Positions 1 through 7,647 of a stretch of 13,598 nt of DNA are shown in pieces. Below the pieces are notes generated by a model. The model did not search any database, was not told where the DNA came from, and saw only the letters and a program-made list of their open reading frames with translations. The position numbers and the translations under genes are program-made. Source of the DNA: T1Sed10-7 sp046540855 (GTDB lineage Bacteria > Actinomycetota > Nitriliruptoria > Nitriliruptorales > Nitriliruptoraceae). Position 1 is the stretch's first letter. Every line of letters begins with the position of its first letter. The DNA is taken from the NCBI GenBank assembly GCA_046540855.1, contig JBKHEJ010000053.1:1-13598 (forward strand), given 5' to 3'.

Positions 1-658
1 CGATGAGCGCGAGCGGCAGCAGCGGCCCGCGCGGCAGCGCGAGACGGGGGCCGGTGTGGGCCGAGAGCCGGTCCTCGATCCGCAGCCCCGGGGCGGCCAG
101 CAGGGCGAGGAGCGCGATGGCGCCCGCGATGCCGGCGAGGTGCGCGGCGACCGACACGCCGGCGCCCATGGCCACCGAGCCGATGAGCGCCGCGAGCAGC
201 GCGCCGACGCTCCAGGCGCCGTGGAAGCCGATCATGATCGACCGCGCGTACTGCCGCTCGACCCCCACGCCCTGGGCGTTCATGCCGACGTCCATCGTGG
301 ACCCGCTCGCCCCGAGCAGCACGAGCACCGCCACGAGGGTGATCGGGTCGCCGGCCAGGCCGGCGAGGGGCAGCAGCACCACCGTGCCCGTCGCACCGAG
401 CAGGGTCAGACGCCGGCTGCCGAGCCGTGCCGCGATCGACCCGGACATCACGAGGCCGAGCACGACGCCGATCGCCACCCCGGAGAGCACGAGGCCGAGG
501 GTCGCCTCCCGCAGCGAGAGGGCATCGCGGACGTCGGGCACGCGCACGATGAACGAGGCGACGCCGAGCCCGTTGGCGAGGAAGGCGAGGGTCACGGCGC
601 GCCGGCCGCGGCGGACGGCGGTTGGGACGGACAGGGACATGGACGCACCGCTGGTCAC
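1..658 (-). CDS. MFS transporter, N-terminal part (truncated by window edge)
   Basis: This is an inner-membrane secondary transporter of the major facilitator superfamily; the substrate is unknown. Only the first 219 codons are present and the reading frame runs off the left edge without a stop. About six hydrophobic segments alternate with short loops. After the second is an MFS motif-A-like loop (SGSIAARLGSRR). A later stretch, DVGMNAQGVGVE followed by RSIMIGFHGAWSVGALL, resembles the YbjJ-like branch of the superfamily as I remember it. The start is taken as GTG at 658, giving V-T-S-G-A-S-M; an in-frame ATG at 640 is the alternative. Neither has a clear Shine-Dalgarno sequence. A TAGGCT box lies about 30 nt upstream of the GTG, so the gene probably has its own promoter rather than depending on acs read-through. 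The family call is secure; the subfamily is a guess. Confidence 0.85.
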   Translation of the reverse strand, partial: MTSGASMSLSVPTAVRRGRRAVTLAFLANGLGVASFIVRVPDVRDALSLREATLGLVLSGVAIGVVLGLVMSGSIAARLGSRRLTLLGATGTVVLLPLAGLAGDPITLVAVLVLLGASGSTMDVGMNAQGVGVERQYARSIMIGFHGAWSVGALLAALIGSVAMGAGVSVAAHLAGIAGAIALLALLAAPGLRIEDRLSAHTGPRLALPRGPLLPLALI

Positions 659-687
659 GGGCCCGGCAGCACCCGGGCTGACCGTCG

Positions 688-693
688 AGCCTA
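688..693 (-). promoter_or_regulatory. Candidate -10 box (TAGGCT) for the MFS gene
   Basis: TAGGCT on the minus strand fits the actinobacterial TAnnnT -10 pattern. It would start transcription roughly 22 nt before the GTG at 658. No convincing -35 hexamer is seen at 17-18 nt. The same hexamer precedes the tRNA and the acyltransferase gene in this window. Confidence 0.4.
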
Positions 694-739
694 CGCCCCG
701 AAGCCCCCGGCGTCGGTCCGCGCCGTGAACGGCCTGACA

Positions 740-765
740 CCACCTCGACGCCGTCACCGAGGTGG
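740..765. terminator. Hairpin, 7-bp perfect stem
   Basis: CCACCTC at 740-746 pairs with GAGGTGG at 759-765 around a 12-nt loop. There is no T tract. It lies in the acs-MFS spacer and looks like a diverged partial copy of the 61-bp repeat next to it, since both carry GAGGTGGCG and a following GGTGCC or GGCACC. It may act as part of a factor-assisted termination region; this is inferred from the structure only. Confidence 0.35.
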
Positions 766-775
766 CGGGCCGGTG

Positions 776-899
776 CCGGGGGCGGCCACCAGCCGACGGT
801 CCGGTCGACGAGGTGGCGCGGGTCGGGACCCTGGCACCGGGGGCGGCCACCAGCCGACGGTCCGGTCGACGAGGTGGCGCGGGTCGGGACCCTGGCACC
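776..899. repeat. Exact 61-bp tandem duplication with internal inverted repeats
   Basis: Two adjacent copies (778-838 and 839-899) are identical at all 61 positions, and identity extends 2 nt leftward to 776. Each unit contains nested inverted repeats. In copy 1, CCACC (786-790) faces GGTGG (812-816), enclosing CGAC (794-797) and GTCG (804-807). Next to it GGGTC (820-824) faces GACCC (827-831). GGTGCC before copy 1 also faces the GGCACC that closes it. The block fills most of the non-coding spacer between acs and the MFS gene. Full identity implies a recent duplication or homogenisation. There is no ORF of its own and no sign of an insertion sequence. Confidence 0.9.
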
Positions 900-907
900 A
901 GCGCCAG
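881..907 (-). terminator. Probable acs terminator: two adjacent hairpins
   Basis: Just past the acs stop, reading the minus strand, CTGGC pairs with GCCAG around a 6-nt loop (892-907). GGGTC then pairs with GACCC around a 2-nt centre (881-892). Neither is followed by a T tract, which is common for terminators in GC-rich actinobacteria. The second hairpin recurs in the next copy of the 61-bp repeat, so the repeat may present a series of pause or stop structures. Confidence 0.45.
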
Positions 908-910
908 GGG

Positions 911-2863
<1,953 letters not shown>

Positions 2864-2907
2864 GGTGGATCGATCTCCCGGTCGAGTGCGGCGTGCTCCC
2901 GACCCGG

Positions 2908-2913
2908 AGCATA
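2908..2913 (-). promoter_or_regulatory. Candidate acs -10 box (TATGCT)
   Basis: TATGCT on the minus strand lies in the 63-bp gap between tldE and acs, about 45 nt before the acs ATG. It matches TAnnnT. The -35 position would fall over the tldE stop region, where no good hexamer is seen. Confidence 0.4.
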
Positions 2914-2926
2914 GGCACGCGCTCGC

Positions 2927-4318
2927 CTAGCCCTGCGCCCCACCGGTGAAGGCCCAGGCGGCGAGCGCCAGGCTCGGCGTGATCACGACCCCGGCCCCGA
3001 ACTCCCCGTCGGCGTAGCGGTCGTCGTTGCCGATCCCGAGCACCTGGCCCGGTGCCAGCGCCGCGACGAACCCCTGCGTGAAGCGCAGGTTGCTCACCGG
3101 CCGCGTGACCTCGCCGTCCTCGATCAGGAACGTCCCGTTGCGGGTCAGCCCCGTGGCGGAGACCGCCTTGGGCTCGAGCACCCGGACGTAGTTGAAGGAG
3201 GTCACGAGCAGCCCGCGCTCGATGCCGGCGACGAGCTCCTCGGGGGACCGCTCGCCGGGCGTGAGCACCATCGAGGTCGGCACGGCCCCGAACCCGGCGC
3301 CGAAGGGCAGGGCGTCGCCGGTGCTCACCGCGTCATCACCGAAGCGCTTGGCGGTGCGGCGGTCGTGGGCGAGCTGGCGCGGGACGCCCTCCTCGATCAG
3401 CGGGTAGCGGGTGTGCGGGGTGCCCTCCGCGTCGAAGGGCAGGGCGACCACCCGCGGGTCGGTGGGGTCCTGCCACAGCGTGAGCGAGGGGTCGAGCTGC
3501 TGCTCACCGAGCCGGACGAAGGAACCTCCGTCGAGGTAGGACTTCGCGTTGAACCCGTACACGGCCAGGAAGGTCAGCAGCGTCGCGGCGGCCTCGGGAC
3601 CGAGCACGACCGGGTAGGTCCCCGGCGCCAGGTCGATCGGGTCCTGTCCGTCGCGGGCGAGCCGGGCCGCACGCGCACCGGCAGCGGCGGCGTCCAGCTC
3701 GCCCAGCCGGGTCGAGGTCTGGTGCGCCGAGCCCGCCGAGGTCGCCGAACGGTGGATGCCGTCGATCGTCGCGCGGGTCGCGGAGCCGGCGATGCGCTGG
3801 CCGGCGGTGGACGCGAAGGCCGTCCAGGTCGCCTCCGTGTCGAGGTAGCCGGCGGCCTCGAACCCCGGCTCGGCCGCGACGAAGGCCTCCACGCCCTCGG
3901 CCCGCTCGTCGGGGCTGGCCGCGGCGGTGGCCTGGTCGTGGTTGCCGACGAAGCTCGCCTCACCCGGCGGGGTCGCCCCCGGCCAGCCCGGATCGACCGG
4001 CTGCAGCGCGGCGGAGGCGAGGGCGGTGCGCACGAGCTCGGCGAGCTCCTCCTCACCGATCCGGGTGGTGCTCGCCGAGGTGGTCCGTCCGTCCAGCGCG
4101 AGGGTGAGCGCCACCTCGACGCTGTCCTCGCCGACGTGCTGGTGGATGAAGGAGTTCGCGAACCGGGTCAGGCCGTGCCGGGTGCGCGAGACGCGGACGT
4201 TGGCCTCCACCTCGCCGTCCTGGGCGGCGCCGAGGTCGTGCACCAGGGCCACGACCCGGTCGGCGAGCGCCTGCAGGTCGTCGAGGGAGGAGATGGTGGT
4301 GGACATCGAGGTGGTCAT
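2927..4318 (-). CDS. tldE: TldE/PmbA-family subunit of the TldD-TldE metalloprotease
   Basis: This is the partner subunit of the TldD/TldE heterodimeric cytoplasmic metalloprotease. The E. coli homologues (TldE is also called PmbA) degrade unfolded peptides and mature microcin B17. The 463-residue product is of normal family length (about 450). It has the N-terminal domain that helps form the substrate channel, and a C-terminal half with GTYPVVLGPEAAATLL, PFGAGFGAV, LTRNGTFLIEDGEVT and NLRFTQGF, typical of the family. As expected for the E subunit, it lacks the HExxxH zinc motif found in TldD. The ATG at 4318 lies 2 nt after the tldD stop and is preceded by GAAGGG within the tldD tail, indicating translational coupling. 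An in-frame ATG at 4306 (residue 5) is less likely. The frame stays open far upstream, but that extension only overlaps tldD and is not coding. Confidence 0.93.
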   Translation of the reverse strand: MTTSMSTTISSLDDLQALADRVVALVHDLGAAQDGEVEANVRVSRTRHGLTRFANSFIHQHVGEDSVEVALTLALDGRTTSASTTRIGEEELAELVRTALASAALQPVDPGWPGATPPGEASFVGNHDQATAAASPDERAEGVEAFVAAEPGFEAAGYLDTEATWTAFASTAGQRIAGSATRATIDGIHRSATSAGSAHQTSTRLGELDAAAAGARAARLARDGQDPIDLAPGTYPVVLGPEAAATLLTFLAVYGFNAKSYLDGGSFVRLGEQQLDPSLTLWQDPTDPRVVALPFDAEGTPHTRYPLIEEGVPRQLAHDRRTAKRFGDDAVSTGDALPFGAGFGAVPTSMVLTPGERSPEELVAGIERGLLVTSFNYVRVLEPKAVSATGLTRNGTFLIEDGEVTRPVSNLRFTQGFVAALAPGQVLGIGNDDRYADGEFGAGVVITPSLALAAWAFTGGAQG

Positions 4319-4320
4319 GC

Positions 4321-5781
4321 TCAGCCCTTCACGCCGACGCGGACACCGCGGAACCGGGCCGGGGCCGCCGGGTGCCCCGTGTGGCCGACCTGCATCGGCT
4401 GCCCCTTGCCGCAGTTGGGCACCCCCCAGGGCAGCCACTCCTCGCGCCCGGCGAGCCGGTCCATCGAGCCCCAGAACCGCGGGGTGATCCCGGTGTAGGT
4501 GGGGTTCTTCAGCATCCTCCCGCGCTTGCCGTCCTTGATCTCCCACCCGATCTCGCACCCGAACTGGAAGTTCAGCCGCTTGTCGTCGATCGACCAGGAC
4601 CGGTTGGTGGCCATCATCACCCCGTGCTCGGTGTCGGCGATCATCTCCTCCAGCGAGGAGTCCCCGGGTTCGAGGCCGACGTTGGTCATGCGCACCATCG
4701 GCATGCGGTTGTAGCCGTCGCCGCGGACCATCCCGCCCGGCTCGAGGCCGGCGAGGTGGGCGGAGTCGCGGCCGGAGAGGACGCCGACCCAGATGCCGTC
4801 GCGGACGATGTCGACCGCCTGGGCGGGGGTGCCCTCGTCGTCGTAGGCGAAGGTCGCGAGCGCCCCGGGGATGGTGGCATCGGCGGTGATGTTCATCAGC
4901 TCCGAGCCGTACCTCAGCGTGCCGAGCTGCTCCAGCTCCAGGAACGAGGTACCGGCGAAGGCGGCCTCCCAGCCGAGGATGCGGTCGAGCTCGATGGCGT
5001 GGCCGACGGACTCGTGGATCTGCAGGGCGACCTGGGAGGACTCGAGGATGAGGTCGAGCTCCCCGGCGGGGCAGGGGTCGGCGGTGAGCAGCTGCACCGC
5101 CTCCTCGGCGGTGGCCTGGGCGTGGCCGGGCAGGTCGAAGCGGCGGATCACCTCGTACCCGCCGGTCTCGACGTGGCCGAAGGACTGCGGGTAGCTGCGC
5201 CGCTGGGTCTCCTGCTCGCCGACCGCGGTGGCGTCCATGCCGCAGCCCGACTCCAGGATGCGCTGGTGGATGCGGTGGCCCTGGGAGGACACGAACCACT
5301 TGTCGGTGTCCCAGAACAGCAGCATCGCGGTGGCGACCATGACACCCTCGACCGCGGCCATGGTCCCGCTCGCCTCGGTCACCACCCGGACCTTCTCGTC
5401 CAGCGGCACCTGGAAGGGGTCCTCGCTGAACGGGGTGGTGTAGGTGTCCTGGGCGGCGGGGACGTCGGCCAGCTCGAGCCCGCTGCCGGGGACCCGGGCG
5501 GAGGCCTTCGCCGTGGCGGTGGCCTCCCCTCCGGCACGCTTGGCGGCCCGGTCGGTCAGCTCCGAGGTGGCCGCGAAGCCCCAGGACGAGCCGAACAGGG
5601 CCCGCACGCCCACCCCGGCGTCCTCGCTGTGGCCCGCCCCCTCGAGCTCGCCGTTGCGCGCCTGGAGGTTCTCGTGCCGGCGCAGCACCACCCGGGCGTC
5701 GGCGTAGGTCGCACCCGCGGCGAGCGCCCCCTCCACCGCGGCGGTCGCGAGGTCGAACATCGGGTCGGCCGGCACGGACAC
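4321..5781 (-). CDS. tldD: TldD, zinc metalloprotease catalytic subunit
   Basis: This is the catalytic subunit of the TldD/TldE protease, which cleaves small unfolded peptides inside the cell. The 486-residue product is close to E. coli TldD (481). The zinc site is visible: HESVGH at 256-261 gives the two histidines and catalytic glutamate of HExxxH, and the NCGKGQP cysteine at 457 matches the conserved zinc-bound cysteine near the C terminus. SWGFAATSEL near residue 70 and RMTNVGLEPGDSSLEEM are further family segments. The start is GTG at 5781: a full AAGGAG sits 6 nt before it, and the protein then begins VSVPADPMFDLATAAVEGAL. The ATG at 5760 and upstream in-frame starts lack such a site. 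It is the first gene of the tldD-tldE operon and is divergent from rsgA. No small precursor-peptide gene or RiPP enzyme is nearby, so the substrate cannot be inferred. Confidence 0.95.
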   Translation of the reverse strand: MSVPADPMFDLATAAVEGALAAGATYADARVVLRRHENLQARNGELEGAGHSEDAGVGVRALFGSSWGFAATSELTDRAAKRAGGEATATAKASARVPGSGLELADVPAAQDTYTTPFSEDPFQVPLDEKVRVVTEASGTMAAVEGVMVATAMLLFWDTDKWFVSSQGHRIHQRILESGCGMDATAVGEQETQRRSYPQSFGHVETGGYEVIRRFDLPGHAQATAEEAVQLLTADPCPAGELDLILESSQVALQIHESVGHAIELDRILGWEAAFAGTSFLELEQLGTLRYGSELMNITADATIPGALATFAYDDEGTPAQAVDIVRDGIWVGVLSGRDSAHLAGLEPGGMVRGDGYNRMPMVRMTNVGLEPGDSSLEEMIADTEHGVMMATNRSWSIDDKRLNFQFGCEIGWEIKDGKRGRMLKNPTYTGITPRFWGSMDRLAGREEWLPWGVPNCGKGQPMQVGHTGHPAAPARFRGVRVGVKG

Positions 5782-5787
5782 GGCGAG

Positions 5788-5793
5788 CTCCTT
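5788..5793 (-). promoter_or_regulatory. Strong Shine-Dalgarno (AAGGAG) fixing the tldD start
   Basis: AAGGAG on the minus strand with a 6-nt spacer to GTG 5781. It is the best ribosome-binding site in the window and selects GTG 5781 over the ATG at 5760 and over longer upstream readings. Confidence 0.8.
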
Positions 5794-5883
5794 GGGTACG
5801 GGGATCGGCCTGCCGCTGCGGCGGTGGTGCGGCGGTACGGGGACCGTCGCAGGCCGCCGCCAGCGACGCGGCACGGGGGCCGA

Positions 5884-5898
5884 GGACCGTAGCGGTCC
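5884..5898. promoter_or_regulatory. Perfect 15-bp palindrome with embedded -10-like box in the tldD/rsgA divergent spacer
   Basis: GGACCG (5884-5889) and CGGTCC (5893-5898) are exact inverted repeats around TAG. The minus strand reads TACGGT at 5886-5891, a possible -10 box for tldD with a leader of about 100 nt. An inverted repeat over a promoter element between divergent genes could be a dimeric regulator's operator; a hairpin in the leader is the alternative. Nothing else is evident in the 161-bp spacer except the rsgA promoter candidate. Confidence 0.35.
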
Positions 5899-5930
5899 AC
5901 ACCGCGACCGCGCACACCACGGGCGTCTGG

Positions 5931-5936
5931 CAGGAT
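5931..5936 (+). promoter_or_regulatory. Candidate rsgA -10 box (CAGGAT), leaderless spacing
   Basis: CAGGAT ends 6 nt before the rsgA ATG, so transcription would begin at or next to the start codon. This spacing is typical of leaderless actinobacterial mRNAs. There is no good Shine-Dalgarno sequence, which fits. The first base departs from TAnnnT. Confidence 0.35.
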
Positions 5937-5942
5937 GCCGGC

Positions 5943-6932
5943 ATGCCCCGCATCGATATCGAGGCTCTCGAGGACGAGTGGGAGGAGGACCACCACCTCC
6001 TCGCCCGCCGGTCCCGGGAGCTGTCCGTCGCCGCACGCCAGCGCATCGACACGCTGGCCGTGGCGCGCGTGGTCGGTGTCGACCGCGGACGGATCACGAT
6101 CGTGCTCGACGGCGAGGTGGTCGAGGCGCGCCTGGCGGGCACGATGCGCGGGGAGAAGGCCGCGGTCGGCGACCGGGTGCGGGTGCGCGAGGCGAGTCAC
6201 GAGGACGACGAGCCCCGCATCGTGGAGGTGCTGCCGCGCGACACGGTCCTCACCCGCACCGCCGACGACGCCGACGACACCGAGCGCGTGGTGGTGGCCA
6301 ACGCCGACCAGATCGTCGTCGTCATCGCCGCCGACCACCTCGACGTCGGGGCACGGTTCCTGGACCGGGTGCTGGTCGCCGCCTCGGTCGGGGGGCTCGA
6401 CGCGGTGCTGTGCATCAACAAGCGCGACCTGGTCTCCGAGGAGGGGCCGATCAGCGAGGTGGCCACGCGCTACGAGGCGATCGGCGTGCCGGTGCGGGTC
6501 ACCTCGGCGGCGACGGGGGAGGGGGTCGCCTCGCTGGGGGAGGTGGTGGCGGGCACCTGGACCGCGTTCACCGGGCACTCCGGGGTGGGCAAGTCCTCGC
6601 TGTTCAACCGGCTCGTGCCCGGGGCGTCGCAGCAGATCGGTGAGCTCGGACGCTACGGGGGCCGGCACACCACGGTCGCGGCCTGGGCCCTGCACGCCCC
6701 GGCCCTGGACGCGTGGCTCGTGGACACCCCGGGCGTGCGCTCCTTCGGGCTCGGGGGCCTCACGCCCGAGGAGCTGCCGCAGCACTTCCCGGAGCTCGCG
6801 AGCCTGCCGTGCCGGATGGACGACTGCGCGCACGTGGGCGAGCCGGGTTGCGCGATCGAGCAGGCGAGCATCCACCCCGCCCGGCTGGCCGCCTTCGAGC
6901 GGCTCCGCGCCAACCTCGCCGAGGGCACCTGA
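5943..6932 (+). CDS. rsgA: Ribosome small-subunit-dependent GTPase RsgA (YjeQ family)
   Basis: RsgA is a circularly permuted GTPase that checks late 30S subunit assembly and releases RbfA. The 329-residue product has the expected layout. An N-terminal OB-fold covers about residues 50-110. The GTPase motifs then come in permuted order: G4 NKRD at 159-162, G1 GHSGVGKSS at 211-219, G2 around GRHTTV at about 240, and G3 DTPG at 261-264. The C-terminal zinc domain has C290, C295, H297 and C303 in the Cx4CxHx5C pattern of the family. The start is ATG at 5943 (MPRIDIEALEDEWEEDHH); no ribosome-binding site is obvious and a -10-like box lies 6 nt upstream, so the mRNA may be leaderless. It is divergent from tldD and followed 66 nt later by a small membrane-protein gene. 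Confidence 0.97.
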   Translation: MPRIDIEALEDEWEEDHHLLARRSRELSVAARQRIDTLAVARVVGVDRGRITIVLDGEVVEARLAGTMRGEKAAVGDRVRVREASHEDDEPRIVEVLPRDTVLTRTADDADDTERVVVANADQIVVVIAADHLDVGARFLDRVLVAASVGGLDAVLCINKRDLVSEEGPISEVATRYEAIGVPVRVTSAATGEGVASLGEVVAGTWTAFTGHSGVGKSSLFNRLVPGASQQIGELGRYGGRHTTVAAWALHAPALDAWLVDTPGVRSFGLGGLTPEELPQHFPELASLPCRMDDCAHVGEPGCAIEQASIHPARLAAFERLRANLAEGT

Positions 6933-6985
6933 CCGCTCGCTCGGGCAGCTCCGCCGAGGTGGTGCTGCGGTCGGGTGCGCGCGGC

Positions 6986-6991
6986 TACGGT
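6986..6991 (+). promoter_or_regulatory. Candidate -10 box (TACGGT), leaderless spacing
   Basis: TACGGT matches TAnnnT and ends 7 nt before GTG 6999. It would produce a leaderless transcript and supports GTG 6999 over the upstream in-frame ATG 6975, which would be untranscribed. Confidence 0.45.
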
Positions 6992-6998
6992 GCGCCTC

Positions 6999-7430
6999 GT
7001 GAGCCCGACCACGCCGCTGCTGCGCCGCTCCCTCTCCGGAGCGGGGTACCTCGCGTCCGGTGAGCTGCGCCGCGCGTTGGCGGCCGACCCGCGGCGGATC
7101 GCCCGCGGCGCGCGGGTCGACCCGCACTGGCGGCGCCTGGACGCTGGTGGGGCGGCGCGGCTGACCCCGCAGGAGCTGATCGACCCCGGGCGACGCGTCG
7201 GGCGCTGGCACGGGGTGGACCCCCGCCGCCCCCACGACGGCTGGCGGTCGGTGTGGAAGCTGCTCGGCCTGCTCGGCTGGGCCGGTGCGGTCGGCGGGGC
7301 GTGGTGGCTGGGCTCCTCGAAGGGCCGCGGTCCCCTGGCCGCGGTCGCCGAGCTCGACCGGCTCGGCGAGGCGGTCGGGGCGGCGCTGGACGGCTTCGAC
7401 GCGCTCGACGGGGCAGACGTGGCGCCCTGA
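6999..7430 (+). CDS. Small single-helix membrane protein, function unknown
   Basis: I do not recognise this family. The 143-residue product (from GTG 6999; an ATG at 6975 would add eight residues) has a basic N-terminal part of about 85 residues rich in Arg and Ala. It contains DPHWRRLDAGGAARL and a Pro/Arg-rich stretch. One hydrophobic segment follows at about 87-106 (LLGLLGWAGAVGGAWWLG), then an acidic, Ala/Leu-rich tail (AELDRLGEAVGAALDGFDAL) that may be helical. By the positive-inside rule the N terminus would be cytoplasmic. No signal-peptidase site or catalytic motif is seen. It sits between rsgA and tRNA-Cys on the same strand, with no close coupling to either. Codon-position GC looks like real coding sequence, the frame is open throughout and the promoter spacing is good, so I think it is genuine. 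Confidence 0.6.
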   Translation: MSPTTPLLRRSLSGAGYLASGELRRALAADPRRIARGARVDPHWRRLDAGGAARLTPQELIDPGRRVGRWHGVDPRRPHDGWRSVWKLLGLLGWAGAVGGAWWLGSSKGRGPLAAVAELDRLGEAVGAALDGFDALDGADVAP

Positions 7431-7465
7431 CCGGGCGGTGGGGCAACGTGCTGGTGCGTGCCCGC

Positions 7466-7471
7466 TAGGCT
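7466..7471 (+). promoter_or_regulatory. tRNA-Cys promoter, -10 box TAGGCT
   Basis: TAGGCT ends 15 nt before the mature 5' end of the tRNA, leaving a leader of about 8 nt for RNase P to remove. No TTGACA-like -35 is apparent at 17-18 nt. Confidence 0.55.
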
Positions 7472-7486
7472 CGGGGGGAGGTACCC

Positions 7487-7557
7487 GGCGGGGTAGCCAA
7501 GTGGTAAGGCAGGGGACTGCAAATCCCCCATCACGGGTTCGATTCCCGTCCCCGCCT
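7487..7557 (+). tRNA. tRNA-Cys (GCA anticodon)
   Basis: A full cloverleaf can be folded by eye. The acceptor stem is GGCGGGG (7487-7493) with CCCCGCC (7550-7556) and discriminator T at 7557. The D arm is GCC/GGC with AAGTGGTAA in the loop. The anticodon stem is GGGGA/TCCCC (7512-7516 and 7524-7528) around the loop CTGCAAA, giving anticodon GCA at 7519-7521. A 4-nt variable region follows, then a T arm ACGGG/CCCGT with loop TTCGATT. It is 71 nt long. CCA is not encoded, so it is added after transcription. The discriminator base (U in the RNA) and the short D loop fit cysteine tRNAs. Confidence 0.97.
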
Positions 7558-7572
7558 CTCACGCCGCGGCCT

Positions 7573-7595
7573 GGGTGACCGTCCGGGACGCACCC
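7573..7595 (+). terminator. Hairpin downstream of tRNA-Cys
   Basis: GGGTG (7573-7577) pairs with CACCC (7591-7595), and inside it CGTC (7580-7583) pairs with GACG (7587-7590) around CGG, with a 2-nt bulge. It begins 16 nt after the tRNA. There is no T tract, so its role as the tRNA terminator is inferred from position and structure. Confidence 0.4.
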
Positions 7596-7615
7596 GGTCC
7601 GGCGTGCCGTCGTCC

Positions 7616-7621
7616 TAGGCT
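7616..7621 (+). promoter_or_regulatory. Candidate -10 box (TAGGCT) for the acyltransferase gene
   Basis: TAGGCT lies 26 nt before GTG 7648 and would give a leader of about 20 nt that includes the GGGAGG ribosome-binding site at 7637-7642. No clear -35 is seen. Confidence 0.45.
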
Positions 7622-7647
7622 GCGCATGTGCGGCGCGGGAGGCGGTG

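Noticed and set aside
776..899. CRISPR array or insertion-sequence ends
   Set aside because: Only two full copies are present, directly abutting with no unique spacers, no cas genes and no transposase. The inverted repeats are internal hairpins, not element termini.
4319..6142. A possible TldE extension, since its frame stays open for 1.8 kb upstream through tldD to 6142
   Set aside because: The extension is Arg/Pro/Gly-rich nonsense overlapping the well-supported tldD in another frame. The ATG at 4318 has its own ribosome-binding site and gives the normal TldE length.
5556..7562. A 668-codon minus-strand frame across rsgA and the tRNA
   Set aside because: It is antisense to rsgA, whose GTPase and zinc motifs are unmistakable, and it would also run through the tRNA gene. 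No domain is recognisable in it.
7487..7600. An integration site at tRNA-Cys
   Set aside because: No integrase gene is present and no repeat of the tRNA 3' end was found downstream in the window; the following genes look native in composition.
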